9,402 nucleotides of DNA, from assembly GCA_030539815.1 (NCBI GenBank), contig JAUNXM010000074.1, forward strand, positions 1 through 9,402, written 5' to 3'. The notes beneath the pieces are model-generated. The model did no database searches and was not told the DNA's origin. It saw only the letters and a program-made list of their open reading frames with translations. A program made the position numbers and the translations under genes. Of the stretch, positions 1 to 7,583 are shown piece by piece; positions within the stretch are counted from its first letter, which is position 1; the number at the start of each line of letters is the position of its first letter. Origin of the DNA: Methanobacterium sp. GTDB lineage: Archaea; Methanobacteriota; Methanobacteria; Methanobacteriales; Methanobacteriaceae.

Positions 1-1
1 G

Positions 2-1843
2 GAGAGACCAGACATTGACAGTGTATACATGATGGTCTGCCAGATGATCACCGGAAGTGGGGGCTGGCCCCTCACTATTATCATGACCCCGGATATGAAA
101 CCGTTTTTTGCCGGAACTTACTTCCCCAAAGACACCGGACCCCGGGGTACTGGACTCAGGGATTTGATCCTGAATGTTCGGGATCTATGGGAAAATAAAC
201 GGCAAGACCTCTTAAAATCAGCAGAAGATCTTACTCTATCATTACAACAGATATCACAGGGTGTCCACAAATCTTCTGATAAATCAGGGGAGCTTTCAGA
301 GGGAATACTGCAACAAAGCTTCCATTCTCTCCAGGAAAACTATGACGCAGAATTCGCTGGTTTCGGCAGTAACCAGAAATTCCCCACACCCCACCACCTG
401 CTCTTCCTTTTCAGGTACTGGAAACACTATCATGAATCTGAAGCACTCTCAATGGTAGAAAAAACCCTGGATGCCATGGGAAAAGGAGGAATATACGACC
501 ATGTTGGTTTTGGGTTTCACCGATACAGTGTAGACCGCCAATGGATACTCCCCCATTTTGAAAAAATGTTATACGACCAGGCTCTCCTGGTTATCGCCTA
601 TACCGAGGCTTACCAGGCCATTGGTAAAGTCCAGTACCGTGAAAAAGCCGAAGAAGTTCTGGAATATATTATGCGGGATATGAAATCTCCAGAAGGTGCC
701 TTCTATTCTGCAGAGGATGCTGATAGTGAGGGGGAGGAAGGTAAATTCTATCTTTGGACCCATGATGAAATTATAGATCTCTTAGGTAATGAGCTGGGAG
801 AAATTTTCTCTAAGGTTTACTCCACTAAAACTGATGGAAACTTCCTGGATGAGGCTACACGTATTGCAACTGGTAAAAATATCCTCTACAGAACCCATAC
901 ATGGGATGAACTTTCTGAAAAACTAGGAATACCCTCTGAGGAATTATGGTGGAAGGTTGAAAATGCAAGGGAAAAACTCTTCCAAGCACGTCAATTAAGA
1001 GTACACCCCCATAAGGATGATAAAATCCTTACAGACTGGAATGGCCTTATAATAGCTGCTCTGGCCATTGCTGGTAAAGTTTTTGGTAGGGAAGATTATA
1101 TCCTGGCGGCTGGAGAAGCTGTGAAATTCATCATGACCAAACTCCACATAGAGGGAAGACTACTCCACCGCTGGCGTGATAATGATGCAGCAGTGGATGG
1201 TAACCTTGATGACTATTCTTATCTCATATGGGGATTACTGGAACTATATCAGGCTACTTTCCAGGCCCAATACCTAAAAACTGCTCTCAAATTCAACCAG
1301 ACCATGATGGATCATTTCTGGGACCCTGATAAAGGTGGGTTCTATTTCACCCCAGATGATGGTCAAGAAGTTTTAGTTAGACAAAAAGAGGCTTACGACA
1401 CTGCATTGCCTTCAGGAAATTCGGTGATGATGATGAACCTGGAAAAATTACACCTTTTAACTGGTGACTCACAGTTCCGGGAGGTATCTCAGGCTCTGGA
1501 AAACTATTTCTATCCCTTAATAGAACAATCACCATCAGCATTCACCATGTTGTTATCGGCTGTTTTTCTCAAACATTACCCTTCCTTTGGAATTACCATT
1601 GTGGGGGAAAAGAACAATCCAGATACTAATTCCCTTTTGGATGCCTTGAGAAAGGAGTACTTACCAAATTCTGTGTTAATCCTTAAATCAAATGAGGATA
1701 GGTTAATTACGGAGGTTATCCCTTCAGTGAAGCATAAAACCACCATTAACCAGGCAGCCACTGCGTATGTTTGCGGTAACGGGACTTGTAAATCACCAGT
1801 AAACACTCCTGGAGATTTAATTCATCTTCTAAAAAGTGAATAA
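2..1843 (+). CDS. DUF255 / YyaL-SPATA20-type thioredoxin-domain protein, 5'-truncated
   Basis: The frame is open to the window edge: the first codons read [10 protein letters not shown] before the first ATG at 29, so the gene begins upstream and that ATG is not the start. Family members are near 680-700 residues, so roughly 70-80 N-terminal residues are missing, including the stretch where the CxxC-like motif of the thioredoxin fold should lie. Visible family signatures, in order, are GSGGWPLT with the end of the thioredoxin domain, [27 protein letters not shown] (near nt 553-588), [17 protein letters not shown] (near nt 712-762) and [11 protein letters not shown] (near nt 1015-1050). The C-terminal part is an alpha-helical-toroid-like domain resembling N-acylglucosamine epimerases and glycosidases, and it ends with a CGNGTC pair near the C-terminus. 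The biochemical role of the family is not established. The only neighbour, nikR, is convergent, so there is no operon evidence here. Family assignment is firm; function is unknown. Confidence 0.93.
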   Translation, partial: ERPDIDSVYMMVCQMITGSGGWPLTIIMTPDMKPFFAGTYFPKDTGPRGTGLRDLILNVRDLWENKRQDLLKSAEDLTLSLQQISQGVHKSSDKSGELSEGILQQSFHSLQENYDAEFAGFGSNQKFPTPHHLLFLFRYWKHYHESEALSMVEKTLDAMGKGGIYDHVGFGFHRYSVDRQWILPHFEKMLYDQALLVIAYTEAYQAIGKVQYREKAEEVLEYIMRDMKSPEGAFYSAEDADSEGEEGKFYLWTHDEIIDLLGNELGEIFSKVYSTKTDGNFLDEATRIATGKNILYRTHTWDELSEKLGIPSEELWWKVENAREKLFQARQLRVHPHKDDKILTDWNGLIIAALAIAGKVFGREDYILAAGEAVKFIMTKLHIEGRLLHRWRDNDAAVDGNLDDYSYLIWGLLELYQATFQAQYLKTALKFNQTMMDHFWDPDKGGFYFTPDDGQEVLVRQKEAYDTALPSGNSVMMMNLEKLHLLTGDSQFREVSQALENYFYPLIEQSPSAFTMLLSAVFLKHYPSFGITIVGEKNNPDTNSLLDALRKEYLPNSVLILKSNEDRLITEVIPSVKHKTTINQAATAYVCGNGTCKSPVNTPGDLIHLLKSE

Positions 1844-1867
1844 TTATTCAACGCATTTAACATCCAA

Positions 1868-1875
1868 TTTTTTTT
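1868..1875 (+). terminator. T-tract terminator candidate after the DUF255 gene
   Basis: An uninterrupted run of eight T residues begins 25 nt after the stop codon at 1841-1843. Archaeal RNA polymerase commonly terminates at U-rich tracts without a strong hairpin, so this is a reasonable 3' end. No stable stem directly precedes it. Confidence 0.35.
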
Positions 1876-1893
1876 ATATCAGGATTTTATCCC

Positions 1894-2018
1894 TAATTTA
1901 AGAATTTATCCGTATGTAAAATCTAATTTAAGAATATATACTCCTATGTAAAATCTAAATTAAGATTCTATCTTTAATATAAACTCTAAGTAAAGAGTTT
2001 ATTCCATAAATATGGGTC
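1894..2018. repeat. Degenerate ~31-nt tandem repeat, about four units
   Basis: The units run at 1894-1923 (30 nt), 1924-1955 (32 nt), 1956-1986 (31 nt) and 1987-2018 (32 nt). The first two are nearly identical at both ends: each starts TAATTTAAGAAT and ends TATGTAAAATC, with a variable 7-9 nt core. The third and fourth keep TAA-TTAAGA-like starts and end in TC. Weaker traces continue after 2019 (AAATTAAGAACTAT) and perhaps before 1894. The array fills much of the gene-free stretch 1844-2134 between two convergent 3' ends. Within it, ATAAACTC and GAGTTTAT (1979-1986 and 1995-2002) form a perfect 8-bp stem with an 8-nt loop. There are no unique spacers of even length, so it is not CRISPR. I see no ORF in it. 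Confidence 0.6.
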
Positions 2019-2134
2019 AAATTAAGAACTATTTTTATATTTAGAACTATTAGTCCCTAAAAGAATTATTCAAGTTAAAAACAATAATTTAATATAAAAA
2101 TTCGATTTTTTTTAATCAATAAAATTTTTTATTC

Positions 2135-2527
2135 CTATTCCTGAGGTAATGGAACTAATTTGGAATATAAAAACTTTATATTACGATTTAAAAGGCGGGA
2201 AAGTTCCCTCATCCTACCAGCATCCCCTTCTAGGATAAATAGTTCCAGGCACTGGTTTTCCTGAAGGTGGCTGTGTATCTGGGTGTTTATTATATCTTCA
2301 AAGTTGTGCTTGATTTGGGTTACCTTATCTTCGGAATTTTTAGGATGGATCAAAATCAGGATAGAATTGATATAGCCCTTTAATTTATTTTTTTCATCAT
2401 TATCCGCTATTAAAAGGCGGGTGCTTGCCCTGAATACTTCTGAACGACCAGAAAAACCAACTTCCTCTTTGAGGGCATCGATTTCCTGAAGAAGTTTTTC
2501 ATTAAGGGACACGCTAATTATAGTCAT
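2135..2527 (-). CDS. nikR: NikR-family nickel-responsive ribbon-helix-helix regulator
   Basis: This 130-residue protein has the two-domain NikR architecture. Residues 1-45 are a ribbon-helix-helix DNA-binding domain ([19 protein letters not shown], then a [12 protein letters not shown] helix). Residues 50-130 are the ACT-like metal-binding and tetramerisation domain. The four square-planar nickel ligands known from E. coli NikR (His76, His87, His89, Cys95) have exact counterparts here with identical spacing: His74, His85, His87 and Cys93, in IKHN, IHSH and NQCLE contexts. Family knowledge says metal-bound NikR binds a dyad operator and represses uptake genes. The gene is divergent from the substrate-binding protein gene across 114 bp holding inverted repeats, which fits local control and autoregulation. 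No Shine-Dalgarno sequence precedes the ATG, and a TATA-like element sits about 25 nt upstream, so the transcript may be leaderless. Metal identity in vivo is inferred, not shown. Confidence 0.88.
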   Translation of the reverse strand: MTIISVSLNEKLLQEIDALKEEVGFSGRSEVFRASTRLLIADNDEKNKLKGYINSILILIHPKNSEDKVTQIKHNFEDIINTQIHSHLQENQCLELFILEGDAGRMRELSRLLNRNIKFLYSKLVPLPQE

Positions 2528-2534
2528 GGGCCTA

Positions 2535-2552
2535 ATATTAATAATTTAATAT
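2535..2552. promoter_or_regulatory. 18-bp dyad overlapping the nikR promoter
   Basis: ATATTAA-TAAT-TTAATAT is a perfect inverted repeat with 7-bp arms and a 4-nt centre. It ends 8 bp upstream of the nikR ATG and overlaps the best TATA-like stretch for the minus strand (TTTTTATATTAA, 2546-2557). It could serve in autoregulation. The DNA here is very AT-rich, so chance dyads are common and this is a candidate only. Confidence 0.35.
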
Positions 2553-2562
2553 AAAAACCTTG

Positions 2563-2600
<38 letters not shown>

Positions 2601-2641
2601 AAATAGATGTCTATATAACAAATCTTTTTCGGTGCCCCTTA

Positions 2642-3526
2642 ATGGAAAGAAAAAAAATTCTCTTAATTTCAGGATTTATCCTAATTCTTTTTTCAATAAC
2701 TTTGGCCTATTTTTACACTTCCACCGGGAACACCAGTGTTTCCCAGGATGGGAGGATAGGGGTTGTGGTTACAGTGGGGCCTCAGGAGGAATTTGTTAAG
2801 CGAGTTGCTGGTGATCGAGTTAATGTAACTGTAATGGTACCACCTGGTGCAGACCCCCACACCTACGAACCACTCCCTAACCAGATGAAACAGGTTCAGG
2901 AGGCCCAGATATATTTCCAGGTAGGATCAGATGTTGAATTTGAACTTGCCTGGATGGGAAAGCTCACCAGCATGAATAGCCACATGAAACTGGTTAACAC
3001 TTCCACTAGTATACAGCTCATTCCCAACACTGCTGAATCAGAAGAAGGTAGTGATCCACATGTATGGGTTTCACCCCGTAACGCTAAAATAATGGTGGAA
3101 AATATTTACCAGAGCCTTGTACAGGTTGATCCAGATAATAAGGATTATTACACCAAAAATCGGGATGAATATATTAATGAACTGGATGAACTGGATAGAA
3201 ATATCACCCAGAGATTATCCGGAAAAAACAATACAAAAATTATGGTTTACCATCCAGCGTGGGCCTACTTCTGTAAAGATTATAATCTACAACAGATATC
3301 CATAGAACAGGATGGGAAAGAACCAACTCCACAGGCCATTGCCAGTCTGGTGGACGCTGCCCGCAGGGAAAACATAAAGGTTATATTTGTCTCCCCTGAG
3401 TTTTCTACCAGTAATGCCCAAGTTATAGCCAGTGAAATTGATGGTAAAGTGGTGGTAGTGGATCCATTAAGTAAAGATTACCTCAAAAACATGCAAAAAG
3501 TTGCCGAGGCATTTGCCAGCTCCTAA
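2642..3526 (+). CDS. znuA: Zn/Mn-type (cluster A-I) ABC transporter substrate-binding protein
   Basis: This 294-residue extracytoplasmic metal-binding protein belongs to the ZnuA/TroA family, the capture subunit of the ATPase and permease encoded downstream. Residues 5-25 are one hydrophobic segment with no lipobox cysteine, so it is probably held by an uncleaved N-terminal anchor. The cluster A-I metal ligands are visible: His73 in GADPHTYEP, His140 in SDPHVWVSP, His204 in VYHPAWAYF, and an acidic fourth ligand probably Asp274 in [10 protein letters not shown]. The loop between the first two histidines is short and has none of the His/Asp-rich insertion typical of many zinc-specific ZnuA proteins, so the preferred metal (Zn, Mn or another) cannot be read from sequence. 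The ATG is preceded by GGTG (2631-2634) at 7-nt spacing. The divergent NikR-type gene suggests metal-responsive repression. Confidence 0.92.
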   Translation: MERKKILLISGFILILFSITLAYFYTSTGNTSVSQDGRIGVVVTVGPQEEFVKRVAGDRVNVTVMVPPGADPHTYEPLPNQMKQVQEAQIYFQVGSDVEFELAWMGKLTSMNSHMKLVNTSTSIQLIPNTAESEEGSDPHVWVSPRNAKIMVENIYQSLVQVDPDNKDYYTKNRDEYINELDELDRNITQRLSGKNNTKIMVYHPAWAYFCKDYNLQQISIEQDGKEPTPQAIASLVDAARRENIKVIFVSPEFSTSNAQVIASEIDGKVVVVDPLSKDYLKNMQKVAEAFASS

Positions 3527-3553
3527 AAAAATCCTGTTAATTGATTATAATAC

Positions 3554-3571
3554 AATATAATTTCTTATATT
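3554..3571. promoter_or_regulatory. 18-bp dyad in the znuA-znuC gap
   Basis: AATATAA-TTTC-TTATATT is a perfect inverted repeat with 7-bp arms and a 4-nt loop, starting 27 nt after the znuA stop codon. It leads into a TATA-like stretch (3568-3580). It has the same 7-4-7 layout as the dyad at 2535-2552, though the arms differ. It could be a weak hairpin at the znuA 3' end, a processing site, or part of an internal promoter for znuC. AT-rich context makes chance plausible. Confidence 0.3.
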
Positions 3572-3685
3572 ATATATTTTCCATTAATAAATCATTTACC
3601 AATGATCTAAAATCGTATCAATGATTAAAAAATGGATTGAATATATCGATGAGGTTTCAATTACTGAAGGAATTACATTACTTAT

Positions 3686-3690
3686 GGGGT
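3686..3690 (+). promoter_or_regulatory. Ribosome binding site fixing the znuC start
   Basis: GGGGT lies 6 nt before the ATG at 3697. No comparable site precedes the in-frame TTG at 3637, which supports the shorter 248-residue product. Confidence 0.55.
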
Positions 3691-3696
3691 ATAAAA

Positions 3697-4443
3697 ATGG
3701 CTCTAAACACTGTTGAAATGGAAAATGTATCTTTAACCATTAACAAACAACCAGTTCTTCAGGATATTAATCTTAACATAGCCGATGATGATTTTTTAGC
3801 CATAATAGGTCCTAATGGTGGGGGTAAGAGCACCCTCTTGAAAGTCATCCTGGGATTGTTAAAACCAGACCATGGCCGGGTGACGGTGTTTGCCAATGAA
3901 CCTGGAAATCCCAATAATCCAGTGGGTTATCTCCCCCAACATGTATCATTCGATCCTGATTTTCCCATAAACGTCTTCGACACCACATTATCCGGAAGAT
4001 ACCATGGATTTTTCAAGAATTACACTGATGAAGATCGAGAACGGGTTATAACGGCCTTGAAAGAAGTGGGAATGTTAAAGTATCAGGATCGTCAGATGAG
4101 CCAGCTTTCAGGTGGCCAGGTTCAGCGTGTTTTCATTGCCCGAGCCCTGGTTCGAGACCCTAAATTACTCTTACTGGATGAACCCATGGCCAGCATAGAC
4201 CCTGAAATGCAGAATTCATTCTACAATCTATTATCCCAACTGAGGAGTAGGATGGCCATTGTATTAATTAGTCATGATGTAGGTGCAGTTTCCACTCAGG
4301 TGGAAAATATTGCTTGTTTAAACCAGAAACTATACTACCACGGGCCAGTGGAAAACTCAGAGAAAGGTCTGGAAGCAGTTTATAAATGTCCAATTGGGTA
4401 TATAAGTCATGGAATACCTCATAGGATATTAAAAGAACATTAA
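3697..4443 (+). CDS. znuC: Zn/Mn-type ABC transporter ATP-binding protein
   Basis: The 248-residue cytoplasmic ATPase energises metal import through the permease encoded next. All nucleotide-binding motifs are intact: Walker [10 protein letters not shown] (residues 38-46), Q-loop Gln81 in GYLPQ, signature LSGGQ (137-141), Walker B LLLLDEP (157-163) and switch His193 in ISHD. The C-terminal tail [15 protein letters not shown] resembles tails I associate with ATPases of zinc/manganese importers. I chose the ATG at 3697 because it gives the usual start ([13 protein letters not shown]), has a GGGGT site 6 nt upstream, and avoids 20 upstream residues unlike the family. The gap to znuA is 170 bp, wide for an operon, and holds a dyad and TATA-like sequence, so an internal promoter is possible. 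Function is firm; metal is inferred. Confidence 0.93.
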   Translation: MALNTVEMENVSLTINKQPVLQDINLNIADDDFLAIIGPNGGGKSTLLKVILGLLKPDHGRVTVFANEPGNPNNPVGYLPQHVSFDPDFPINVFDTTLSGRYHGFFKNYTDEDRERVITALKEVGMLKYQDRQMSQLSGGQVQRVFIARALVRDPKLLLLDEPMASIDPEMQNSFYNLLSQLRSRMAIVLISHDVGAVSTQVENIACLNQKLYYHGPVENSEKGLEAVYKCPIGYISHGIPHRILKEH

Positions 4444-4561
4444 ACGGTAAAAGTCCGGGTTGTCACGAATATTAAGGATAATCTTTCTTTAAAAATAGTT
4501 TAATAAGGCAATTTGTTACAAAATCAAAATCACATAATCTAACTTCAGGGAATGATATAAA

Positions 4562-5365
4562 GTGACTGGTATTCTACAATACACCTTCATGCAGAATGCT
4601 TTCCTAGCTGCAGTTCTGGTTAGTGTGGCCTGTGGGCTGGTGGGCAGCTACGTGGTAGTTAAACGCATAGTTTTCATTAGCGGTGGAATATCCCACGCAG
4701 CCTTTGGAGGGATAGGTCTGGGATACTTCCTGGGTGTTAACCCCATACTGGTAGCAATACCATTTAGCATTGCCTCCGCCATCCTCATGGGATTAACCAG
4801 TAAAAAGGTTAAAGTTAGCGAAGACACAGCCATTGGGATACTTTGGAGTCTGGGAATGGCCATTGGTATCATTTTTATTAACCTTACTCCAGGATATGTT
4901 CCGGATCTCATGAGTTACCTCTTCGGAAGCATATTAACCGTACCCACCGGTGATCTGGTGATCATGTTCATCTTGGATATCATAATTATTGTTGTTGTGT
5001 ATTTATTCCGGCGAGAATTCCAGGGAATATCCTTTGATGAGGAATTCAGTCAAGTCATGGGGATGCCCACCACTGCCATTTACCTTCTCCTACTATCTCT
5101 GGTTGCCCTTTCAGTGGTGGTGATGATTAAGGTGGTGGGAGTGATACTGGTCATTGCCCTATTAACCATCCCTGCGGCCATTGCCAAGCAGTTCACCTAT
5201 AATTTGGGGCGGATGATGATCTTGTCAGTGATAATGGGAATGTTACTCACCACTGGTGGACTTTACATTTCTTACCTTTTCAATTTGGCTTCCGGGGCAA
5301 CCATTGTCCTGGTTCTGGGATTGGGATTTTCACTTTCATCAATAATCCAAAAATCAATGGATTAA
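4562..5365 (+). CDS. znuB: Zn/Mn-type ABC transporter permease
   Basis: The 267-residue integral membrane protein is the permease partner of the preceding ATPase (ZnuB/TroC family, usual length about 260-290). Around seven to eight hydrophobic helices are visible, roughly at residues 13-33, 44-58, 62-78, 89-108, 132-148, 172-189, 191-208, 218-238 and 245-260 (some may be paired re-entrant segments). Family landmarks are present: [20 protein letters not shown] (31-50), [18 protein letters not shown] (86-103) and [17 protein letters not shown] (190-206). The GTG start gives the customary N-terminus ([17 protein letters not shown]), whereas the next ATG (residue 10) would remove part of it. AGGG (4547-4550) is a weak, distant Shine-Dalgarno. 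The 118-bp gap after znuC is again long. No fourth transport gene follows. Confidence 0.93.
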   Translation: MTGILQYTFMQNAFLAAVLVSVACGLVGSYVVVKRIVFISGGISHAAFGGIGLGYFLGVNPILVAIPFSIASAILMGLTSKKVKVSEDTAIGILWSLGMAIGIIFINLTPGYVPDLMSYLFGSILTVPTGDLVIMFILDIIIIVVVYLFRREFQGISFDEEFSQVMGMPTTAIYLLLLSLVALSVVVMIKVVGVILVIALLTIPAAIAKQFTYNLGRMMILSVIMGMLLTTGGLYISYLFNLASGATIVLVLGLGFSLSSIIQKSMD

Positions 5366-5415
5366 CGTTTAATAACTTCCAGATTCATTATGAAAAACTT
5401 CTTAATTTACTAAAG

Positions 5416-5425
5416 AAATATATAG
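5416..5425 (+). promoter_or_regulatory. Archaeal TATA-box candidate for the 5494-6459 gene pair
   Basis: AAATATATAG, preceded by the purine-rich TAAAG, is a good TATA/BRE-like match. It would place a transcription start near 5445-5450 and a leader of about 45-50 nt. This suggests the pair downstream is a separate transcription unit from znuB. Confidence 0.4.
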
Positions 5426-5493
5426 GATACTTTTAATGTCTTAAATCAAAGTACCAGAAAAAGATAATAAGAAAACATTGCATAATTAATTTC

Positions 5494-6132
5494 ATGAAAA
5501 CTTCTAAGTCTGGTCAGATCCTGGTTTTCTTGTTTATCCTCCTATCCCTAATGGGGACTTCATCAGCAGATGTAATCGATCCTGGGGAAAAGAACGTACC
5601 ATATAGTTACAAAATTTCTAACATCCAGGATTTTCCCGATTATGTGTTTATACTTCACGGAATACCTAATCCCTCAATTGAACTATTAAACTCATCAGAA
5701 TTTAGTTTCTATAAGTTAAGCACCTGTTCCATCTATGCTGTTCCCAGAAATTTATATAACCAGATGCAGATTGACCAGATGAATGAATCCCAAGTTAGCG
5801 AATTCCTCAACAATGACAGCAGGGTAGCCCGTTCCAGCCTTAAACTGGATGGTACCTATGGCAATGTAAACCAGGCAAACCCTTTGGATAATGCCCTAAT
5901 AATTCTGAATATCAAGTCCATCAATGGGAATAACCTGAATATTCATAAAGAGAAAATCATCTATGGGTATAAAAACGGTCAGAATGTTGAAAAACCTTAC
6001 CTTAGTCAGAACCAGACTCCCGAACCAACATTCCCTGGAACTTCATGGGATTATTACATTTATTACATGTTACTACCACTTATAGCACTGGGAGTTATAA
6101 TTTTCATCATCATCAGGCGGAAATCGAGTTAA
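5494..6132 (+). CDS. Unknown exported protein with C-terminal membrane anchor
   Basis: I do not recognise a named family. The 212-residue protein has a clear signal peptide (residues 1-25: lysines, then a hydrophobic core, ending GTSSA before DVIDPG). A soluble outer domain covers about 26-185, and one transmembrane helix (about 187-207) is followed by RRKSS, so the topology is outside domain plus short basic cytoplasmic tail. The outer domain begins [20 protein letters not shown], then [11 protein letters not shown]. This start resembles hypothetical proteins I vaguely recall from cyanobacteria and methanogens, but that is unverified. There is one cysteine (Cys78). N-glycosylation sequons occur at Asn66, Asn97, Asn107 and Asn173. 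A proline-rich stretch near 174-183 may be a linker. There is no clear Shine-Dalgarno before the ATG. The next gene starts 15 nt after the stop, so the two are probably co-transcribed. Confidence 0.8.
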   Translation: MKTSKSGQILVFLFILLSLMGTSSADVIDPGEKNVPYSYKISNIQDFPDYVFILHGIPNPSIELLNSSEFSFYKLSTCSIYAVPRNLYNQMQIDQMNESQVSEFLNNDSRVARSSLKLDGTYGNVNQANPLDNALIILNIKSINGNNLNIHKEKIIYGYKNGQNVEKPYLSQNQTPEPTFPGTSWDYYIYYMLLPLIALGVIIFIIIRRKSS

Positions 6133-6147
6133 AATATGATCTAAAAA

Positions 6148-6459
6148 ATGTATAGCCTTATTATTGCCTTGATATTAACCATATTCATTGAATTTGTCAT
6201 TATCTGGCTTTTCCAAAGAAAAAAACTTATGAAACTTTTATTATATTCTTTTCTTGTTAATTCAATCACTTTACCCCTTGCATCTTACACCTTTTTCTAC
6301 ATATACCCTAATCTGATTGTGGTGGAAGTACTGGTGGTTGTTATTGAGGGGGTATTTCTAAGATATTTACTGAATATTAAATATAAAATGGCAATTTTAC
6401 TATCTTTGGTTGCTAACCTGTCCACATTTATGGTGGGAGTTATCTGGGGGTATCTATAG
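6148..6459 (+). CDS. Unknown small four-helix membrane protein with internal duplication
   Basis: This 103-residue, strongly hydrophobic protein has four predicted helices, about residues 3-22, 30-52, 56-76 and 80-102. Polar residues sit inside the membrane segments: Glu15, Asn38, Thr41, Glu60, Glu67, Asn90 and Thr93. An ungapped alignment of residues 14-46 with 66-98 lines up Glu15/Glu67, Lys26/Lys78, Ser34/Ser86, Asn38/Asn90 and Thr41/Thr93 at a constant offset of 52. The protein therefore looks like two tandem two-helix repeats. A short TGATC (6137-6141) seven nucleotides upstream of the ATG may pair with the 16S 3' end. Spacing to the preceding exported protein is 15 nt, which suggests a two-component membrane unit. 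Conserved buried acids hint at transport, ion or enzymatic roles, but nothing specific can be claimed. Confidence 0.75.
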   Translation: MYSLIIALILTIFIEFVIIWLFQRKKLMKLLLYSFLVNSITLPLASYTFFYIYPNLIVVEVLVVVIEGVFLRYLLNIKYKMAILLSLVANLSTFMVGVIWGYL

Positions 6460-6627
6460 GATTTTAGTTAAAAAAATAGGATAACATGATTAACAGGAAG
6501 GGTTAAGAATTTTATTCAAATTCCAGGTCTGATATTATCGTTAATTAAAGACTTATAAGATAATTTGTTTAATAGGAAATTATCCAAAATTGGTAGTAAT
6601 CTTCAATTTATGTTTAAAAAAAGATTT

Positions 6628-6672
6628 AAAAAAAATGTGAAAATAGGAGTCAAACCCCTATTATTACATTTT
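6628..6672 (-). terminator. Hairpin plus U-tract terminator for rpiA
   Basis: Positions 6632-6647 pair with 6657-6672 to give a 16-bp stem with one G-U and one mismatch, closed by the loop AGTCAAACC. Read on the minus strand it lies 23 nt after the rpiA stop codon. Eight T residues follow (complement of 6628-6635, partly in the stem), then a second run of seven (complement of 6615-6621). This is the layout of a bacterial intrinsic terminator. In archaea the U-tracts alone may suffice. The rest of 6460-6694 shows no gene. Confidence 0.6.
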
Positions 6673-6694
6673 AAATTATCTGACAGAGTTTAGA

Positions 6695-7423
6695 TTAGAA
6701 ATTCAAGGGTTTTTTAATTGATCTCACACCATCTGAGGTGGCTACCAGGACTTCATGGGCAACATCAGTAAATATGCCGTTTTCCAACACACCGGGAATG
6801 TTGTTAAGAACTATTTCCAGTTCCTGGGGGTTAGGTATTTTTTCAAATTGCACATCCACCACAAAGTTTTGGTTATCAGTTATAACCGGACCATCTTTCA
6901 TCTGGGCCATTCTCAACTGAGGGGCACCACCCATGCTTTTTACCTTTTCGGTAACTGGCCGGTAGGCAGTGGGCATTACTTCCAGGGGTACAGGGAATTC
7001 ACCAAGTTCTTTAACAATTTTTGATTCATCCACAATGACCACGAATTTACTGGCAGATGAGTCAACAATTTTTTCAAGGGTGTGCGCTGCACCCCCACCT
7101 TTAATCAGGTTTAAATTGGGGTCTACTTCATCAGCTCCATCTACTGCAAGATCCGGTAGATGTTCATCCAGGGTGGTTATGGGAATGTTACATTCCGTGG
7201 CCAGGAAGAAGGATTGATAAGATGTGGGTATTCCCATTATTTCCAACTCCTCATTAAGAATTCTTTCTCCCAAATTCTGAATGAAATAATGGGTGGTTGA
7301 TCCAGTACCCAGTCCCAGAACCTGACCATCAGTAACCATCATGGCTGCTTCATGGGCTACTTCCTTTTTAGCATCATCTATTAGCTGGGCAGCTTCCCAG
7401 GCAACTTCTTTTTTGGGATGCAT
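6695..7423 (-). CDS. rpiA: Ribose-5-phosphate isomerase A
   Basis: RpiA interconverts ribose 5-phosphate and ribulose 5-phosphate in the cytoplasm; in methanogens it links pentose supply for nucleotides to the ribulose monophosphate route. The 242-residue sequence has the phosphate loop GLGTGST (37-43), the active-site DGADEVD (95-101) and [11 protein letters not shown] (108-118). Asp95, Asp98, Lys108 and Glu117 correspond to E. coli Asp81, Asp84, Lys94 and catalytic Glu103. It is about 15 residues longer than usual because the N-terminal helix is present twice: residues 4-18 ([15 protein letters not shown]) repeat as 19-33 ([15 protein letters not shown]). The start is well supported by GGAG 7 nt upstream of the ATG, so the extra copy is probably translated. 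UPF0179 and egsA lie upstream on the same strand; a TATA box in the 160-bp gap suggests its own promoter. Confidence 0.96.
   Translation of the reverse strand: MHPKKEVAWEAAQLIDDAKKEVAHEAAMMVTDGQVLGLGTGSTTHYFIQNLGERILNEELEIMGIPTSYQSFFLATECNIPITTLDEHLPDLAVDGADEVDPNLNLIKGGGAAHTLEKIVDSSASKFVVIVDESKIVKELGEFPVPLEVMPTAYRPVTEKVKSMGGAPQLRMAQMKDGPVITDNQNFVVDVQFEKIPNPQELEIVLNNIPGVLENGIFTDVAHEVLVATSDGVRSIKKPLNF
7325..7414 (-). repeat. 15-codon tandem duplication inside rpiA
   Basis: Codons 4-18 and 19-33 encode related 15-residue blocks sharing KKEVA-x-EAA. Over the first ten codons the DNA agrees at 22 of 30 positions, with most differences at third positions or confined to one codon, so the duplication is not recent. 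The second copy aligns with the normal first helix of the family. Confidence 0.6.
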
Positions 7424-7430
7424 AAATTAT

Positions 7431-7434
7431 CTCC
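7431..7434 (-). promoter_or_regulatory. Shine-Dalgarno site fixing the rpiA start
   Basis: GGAG on the minus strand (complement of CTCC), 7 nt upstream of the ATG at 7421-7423. It supports translation from the first methionine, and so inclusion of the duplicated N-terminal helix. Confidence 0.6.
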
Positions 7435-7490
7435 ATTTTAATATAATTTTACTATATCTCAAAATAATAACTCGAATGAAGTTTTTTTAG

Positions 7491-7505
7491 TTATATAATT
7501 TTTTT
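7491..7505 (-). promoter_or_regulatory. TATA/BRE candidate for rpiA
   Basis: On the minus strand, AAAAAAA is followed by TTATATAA (7491-7498), a strong match to the archaeal BRE/TATA layout. A start near 7467 would leave a leader of about 45 nt before the rpiA ATG. No U-tract separates this element from the UPF0179 gene upstream, so readthrough transcription is also possible. Confidence 0.5.
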
Positions 7506-7583
7506 GCAAGGTTATTAGTTATATTTTAATATTTTTGAACGTTTAATCTGATTTATTTATCTTGAATTTGGTTATTTACTTAT

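Noticed and set aside
1894..2085. CRISPR-like array
   Set aside because: The whole unit is repeated with decay and there are no unique spacers of constant length. Repeat ends are AT-rich and degenerate, and no cas gene is nearby.
3637..3696. 20-residue N-terminal extension of the znuC ATPase from a TTG codon
   Set aside because: No ribosome binding site precedes the TTG and the extra residues do not look like the family. The ATG at 3697 has GGGGT 6 nt upstream and gives the normal N-terminus.
4444..4561. Independent promoter for the permease gene
   Set aside because: Only weak TATA-like stretches such as TTTAAAAATAG are present. With this AT content they are not convincing enough to annotate.
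4648..4911. 87-residue minus-strand frame inside the permease gene
   Set aside because: It is antisense to conserved transmembrane motifs of znuB, with no ribosome binding site or family resemblance.
6738..7217. Plus-strand open frames opposite rpiA
   Set aside because: They are antisense shadows of a gene with intact catalytic motifs. They lack ribosome binding sites and recognisable domains.
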